From Saccharofermentans sp. (GTDB lineage: Bacteria > Bacillota > Clostridia > Saccharofermentanales > Saccharofermentanaceae): 34,162 bases of DNA. Below the pieces are notes generated by a model. It did no database searches. It saw only the letters and a list, made by a program, of their open reading frames with translations, and was not told where the DNA came from. Where the stretch lies: positions 1-34,162 of the forward strand of contig JAEFBC010000029.1 of NCBI GenBank assembly GCA_016292155.1. The letters are read 5' to 3'. Of the stretch, positions 32,475 to 34,162 are shown in pieces; the first letter of the stretch is position 1, and every line of letters starts with the position of its first letter. The translations under genes were made by a program, and so were the position numbers.

Positions 32475-33806
32475 TTATCTTACACGTCTGATGTGTGCGA
32501 TGTTCTTTGCAGAGGAGAACTTGTCTGCGACTACTCCGTACTTGGCACCCTTAGCGTGTACATAAGTATCATTTCCGATGTAGAGCGCGGAGTGTTCCAT
32601 AGTTCCGTCACCGTTACGGTCGAAGCAGATGATATCGCCGCACTGGATGTCTTCTTTTGCAACTTCCTTACCCTTCTTGGACTGGCTTGTAGCACCGTGA
32701 GGGAGCGAGATATTGTAGTAGTTCTTGTAGCAGTACATAACGAATCCGGAGCAGTCAAAGCCCTTCGTAGGAGAGGAACCGCCGGCGACGTACTTACACC
32801 CGATAAAGCTCTTTACGTACTTAGCGAAATCTCCGGACTTATCACCGACCTTGGTGGATGAACCGCCGCCGGAAGGCTTAGGTGTTGCTGTAGCCTTTGA
32901 TCCTGAACCTGAGCTGGGTGCTTTAGTTGTGGTATAGCTTGCCTTTACATAGTAACCGGAGCTAGATTTGTACCAGCCGTTATCTGTCTCGGCAACTACG
33001 GATATCTTTGCTCCTTCCTTGATCGTGGAGAGCAGAGAATATGAAATACCCGGACCGGATCTTGTATTAAGTGAAGTCGTAGCGTAAACAGTCTTGCTTA
33101 CCTTTGTCTCCTTAACGCCGTTTTTAGTTGTTGTGCTTGAAGAAGATTTTGTAGTCGTCTTCTTAGTAGTTGTCGTTGTCTTTTTCTTAGGCTTAGGAGT
33201 GTTTGTAGGTTTACGTGTAGGTGTATTTGTAGGAACAGGTGTAATAACTGTAGCAGACAGATCAGAATTCCTGATATAACCCTGAGTGCCGTCAGAAAGC
33301 TTAACAAGTGACCAGTCCTTATTATGTGAGATCCTTACAACCGTATCACCGACCTTAAGCTTGATCTCTTTATCAGTTGTCTTAGTATCCGGCTTGGCAT
33401 CAGCTTTAACCTCAGTAAATTCTGTGGAAGCCGCATCCTCAGTCTTAACGGGAACGAGCGAGACATTACTCTTAAGCCAGTATGTACCGCCATCATATGT
33501 GACCGGATCTTCAGGATTGTTATTGTAATCGACTGTAACATCGGAAAAAGATGTAACAGCTACAAAAGTATAGTCGTTGATGGAAACATTAGGATTACCA
33601 AGGCTGATAGGAACAACACCTGTCTCAGAGACATTGTTATCTTCCTGCATCAGTTTCTCATAGAAATCCATAGAACCAGGAGCAAGAAGCGAAGGGCTCT
33701 GGAGACCAATACGGTCCTTTGAACCGCATTCATAAATGCAGATTGAACCGACAGCAAAGCTTGCCGCCAATACAGCCGATACGATATTGAACACTCTGTA
33801 ATTCAA
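32475..33806 (-). CDS. Secreted NlpC/P60 peptidoglycan hydrolase with two SH3 domains
   Basis: This 443-residue protein has an N-terminal hydrophobic helix (VFNIVSAVLAASFAVGSICI) acting as signal or anchor. A first SH3-like domain (KLKVGDTVVRISHNKDWSLV) is followed by a Thr/Lys/Pro linker (PVPTNTPTRKPTNTPKPKKK then T-rich). A bacterial SH3b domain (LNTRSGPGISYSLLSTIKEG) and a second Ser/Gly linker come next, then the catalytic domain. Catalytic Cys352 is in KGFDCSGFVMYCY, with histidines in EHSALYIG (405) and YVHAKG (417). It should cut wall-peptide bonds outside the cell. The ORF track starts at a TTG with no ribosome binding site; the TTG at 33806 follows AAGGAGAG at good distance and is preferred. 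It is alone after the tRNA pair. Confidence 0.93.
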   Translation of the reverse strand: MNYRVFNIVSAVLAASFAVGSICIYECGSKDRIGLQSPSLLAPGSMDFYEKLMQEDNNVSETGVVPISLGNPNVSINDYTFVAVTSFSDVTVDYNNNPEDPVTYDGGTYWLKSNVSLVPVKTEDAASTEFTEVKADAKPDTKTTDKEIKLKVGDTVVRISHNKDWSLVKLSDGTQGYIRNSDLSATVITPVPTNTPTRKPTNTPKPKKKTTTTTKKTTTKSSSSTTTKNGVKETKVSKTVYATTSLNTRSGPGISYSLLSTIKEGAKISVVAETDNGWYKSSSGYYVKASYTTTKAPSSGSGSKATATPKPSGGGSSTKVGDKSGDFAKYVKSFIGCKYVAGGSSPTKGFDCSGFVMYCYKNYYNISLPHGATSQSKKGKEVAKEDIQCGDIICFDRNGDGTMEHSALYIGNDTYVHAKGAKYGVVADKFSSAKNIAHIRRVR

Positions 33807-33850
33807 TCTTATGTCTCTCCTTCTGCACAACTACTTCGCTTAGTACAGTG

Positions 33851-33859
33851 ATTTTACCA
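33851..33859 (-). promoter_or_regulatory. Extended -10 promoter-like site of the NlpC/P60 gene
   Basis: The minus strand reads TGGTAAAAT, an extended -10, about 45 bases ahead of the TTG start at 33806. No clear -35 is seen. The rest of the 170 bases up to the tRNA terminator shows nothing else that I can name. Confidence 0.35.
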
Positions 33860-33977
33860 TTTTTGCTCTGCTGATTTCCTGCAAAATTAAGCAAAACTCG
33901 GGCAGATGCCTATAAATGCCACAAAATTGTAACATAAAATGCGAAAAATCGATGTTTTCGGGCTCAGTTCACGAAAA

Positions 33978-34008
33978 TTAAAAACCTCCGTCACATGCTG
34001 TGCGGAGG
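33978..34008 (-). terminator. Terminator of the tRNA-Gln/tRNA-Lys transcript
   Basis: CCTCCG and CGGAGG, extended by CACA/TGTG around a bulged T, form a GC-rich hairpin at 33985-34008. On the minus strand it is followed by TTTTTAATTTT. Confidence 0.85.
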
Positions 34009-34023
34009 CTATAATTAACAAGT

Positions 34024-34099
34024 TGGTGGCTCACTGGAGGTTCGAACTCCAGACCCCTTGATTAAAAGTCAAGTGCTCTACCGGCTGAGCTAGTGAACC
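34024..34099 (-). tRNA. tRNA-Lys (anticodon TTT)
   Basis: The minus strand gives a 76-base cloverleaf starting GGTTCAC, with D-arm AGCTCAGCCGGTAGAGC, anticodon stem-loop CTTGA-CTTTTAA-TCAAG (anticodon TTT), T-arm CTGGAGTTCGAACTCCAG, acceptor GTGAGCC with one T-G pair, and an encoded CCA end. Confidence 0.97.
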
Positions 34100-34102
34100 A
34101 TT

Positions 34103-34162
34103 TGGCTGGGGTGGCAGGATTTGAACCTACGAATGCGGGAGTCAAAGACCCGTGCCTTACCC
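34103..34162 (-). tRNA. tRNA-Gln (anticodon TTG), 5' end beyond window
   Basis: The visible 60 bases on the minus strand include GGTAAGGC of the D-arm, an anticodon loop CTTTGAC (anticodon TTG), T-arm with GGTTCAAATCC, acceptor ACCCCA, discriminator G and CCA. The 5' acceptor strand and part of the D-arm lie past the right edge. Three bases separate it from tRNA-Lys. Confidence 0.92.

Noticed and set aside
33120-33250. Repetitive stretch considered as a tandem repeat or CRISPR-like array
   Set aside because: No regular repeat-spacer pattern; the repetition comes from Thr/Lys/Pro codons of the protein linker.
33094-33279. Valine/leucine-rich plus-strand ORF looking like a small membrane protein
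   Set aside because: It is the reverse reading of the Thr/Lys-rich linker codons (act, aaa) of the NlpC/P60 protein, which gives false hydrophobicity.

Overview
The window reads like chromosomal DNA of a Gram-positive anaerobe of the Clostridia (Bacillota). It has strong GGAGG-type ribosome binding sites, sigma-A-like promoters, a LoaP-type NusG paralogue, an SH3/NlpC-P60 wall hydrolase, a PepV-like M20 peptidase and a three-gene anaerobic GlpA/GlpB-like oxidoreductase set. I cannot name a genus. Every gene except the M20 peptidase lies on the minus strand, so transcription runs from high to low coordinates.

Layout in the direction of transcription. (a) 34.2-32.5 kb: tRNA-Gln (cut by the window edge) and tRNA-Lys with a terminator, then a secreted SH3/NlpC-P60 protein. 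(b) 31.1-32.4 kb: the single plus-strand gene, an M20 dipeptidase, meeting the hydrolase gene at a shared bidirectional terminator. (c) 30.9-18.2 kb: the cell-surface polysaccharide assembly block. It holds a Wzz-like chain-length protein, a terminator, LoaP, a polyprenyl-phosphate sugar transferase, a hexapeptide acyltransferase, three GT4 glycosyltransferases, a Stealth sugar-phosphate transferase, a GT2 enzyme, a Wzy-like polymerase, an AraC regulator and a second GT2 enzyme. (d) 18.2-11.2 kb: GDP-mannose/GDP-fucose supply (gmd, fcl, manC, manA), a GT28-like glycosyltransferase and a phosphohexomutase. (e) 11.1-5.3 kb: a phosphonate module. It holds a three-domain fusion (nucleotidyltransferase, TagD-like cytidylyltransferase, Fe-dependent alcohol dehydrogenase), a winged-helix PntC-like cytidylyltransferase, a 2-aminoethylphosphonate transaminase and phosphoenolpyruvate mutase. 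(f) 5.2-3.8 kb: a second polyprenyl-phosphate sugar transferase. (g) 3.7-0.66 kb: the GlpA-like, GlpB-like and DUF1667 genes. (h) 0.58 kb to the edge: a truncated GT2 gene.

The inferred product is a fucose-containing capsule or wall polysaccharide. It would be built on undecaprenyl phosphate, polymerised by a Wzy-type route, kept transcribed over a long operon by LoaP, and decorated with a phosphonate. PEP mutase makes phosphonopyruvate. The transaminase and the Fe-ADH domain point to aminoethyl- and hydroxyethyl-phosphonate branches, and two nucleotidyltransferases would activate the head groups as CMP esters. Several steps are missing from the window: no phosphonopyruvate decarboxylase, no LicD-like phosphonotransferase and no Wzx flippase. 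The most unusual element is the 765-residue fusion. Its middle domain is a paralogue of the N-terminal domain of the PEP mutase encoded three genes further downstream.
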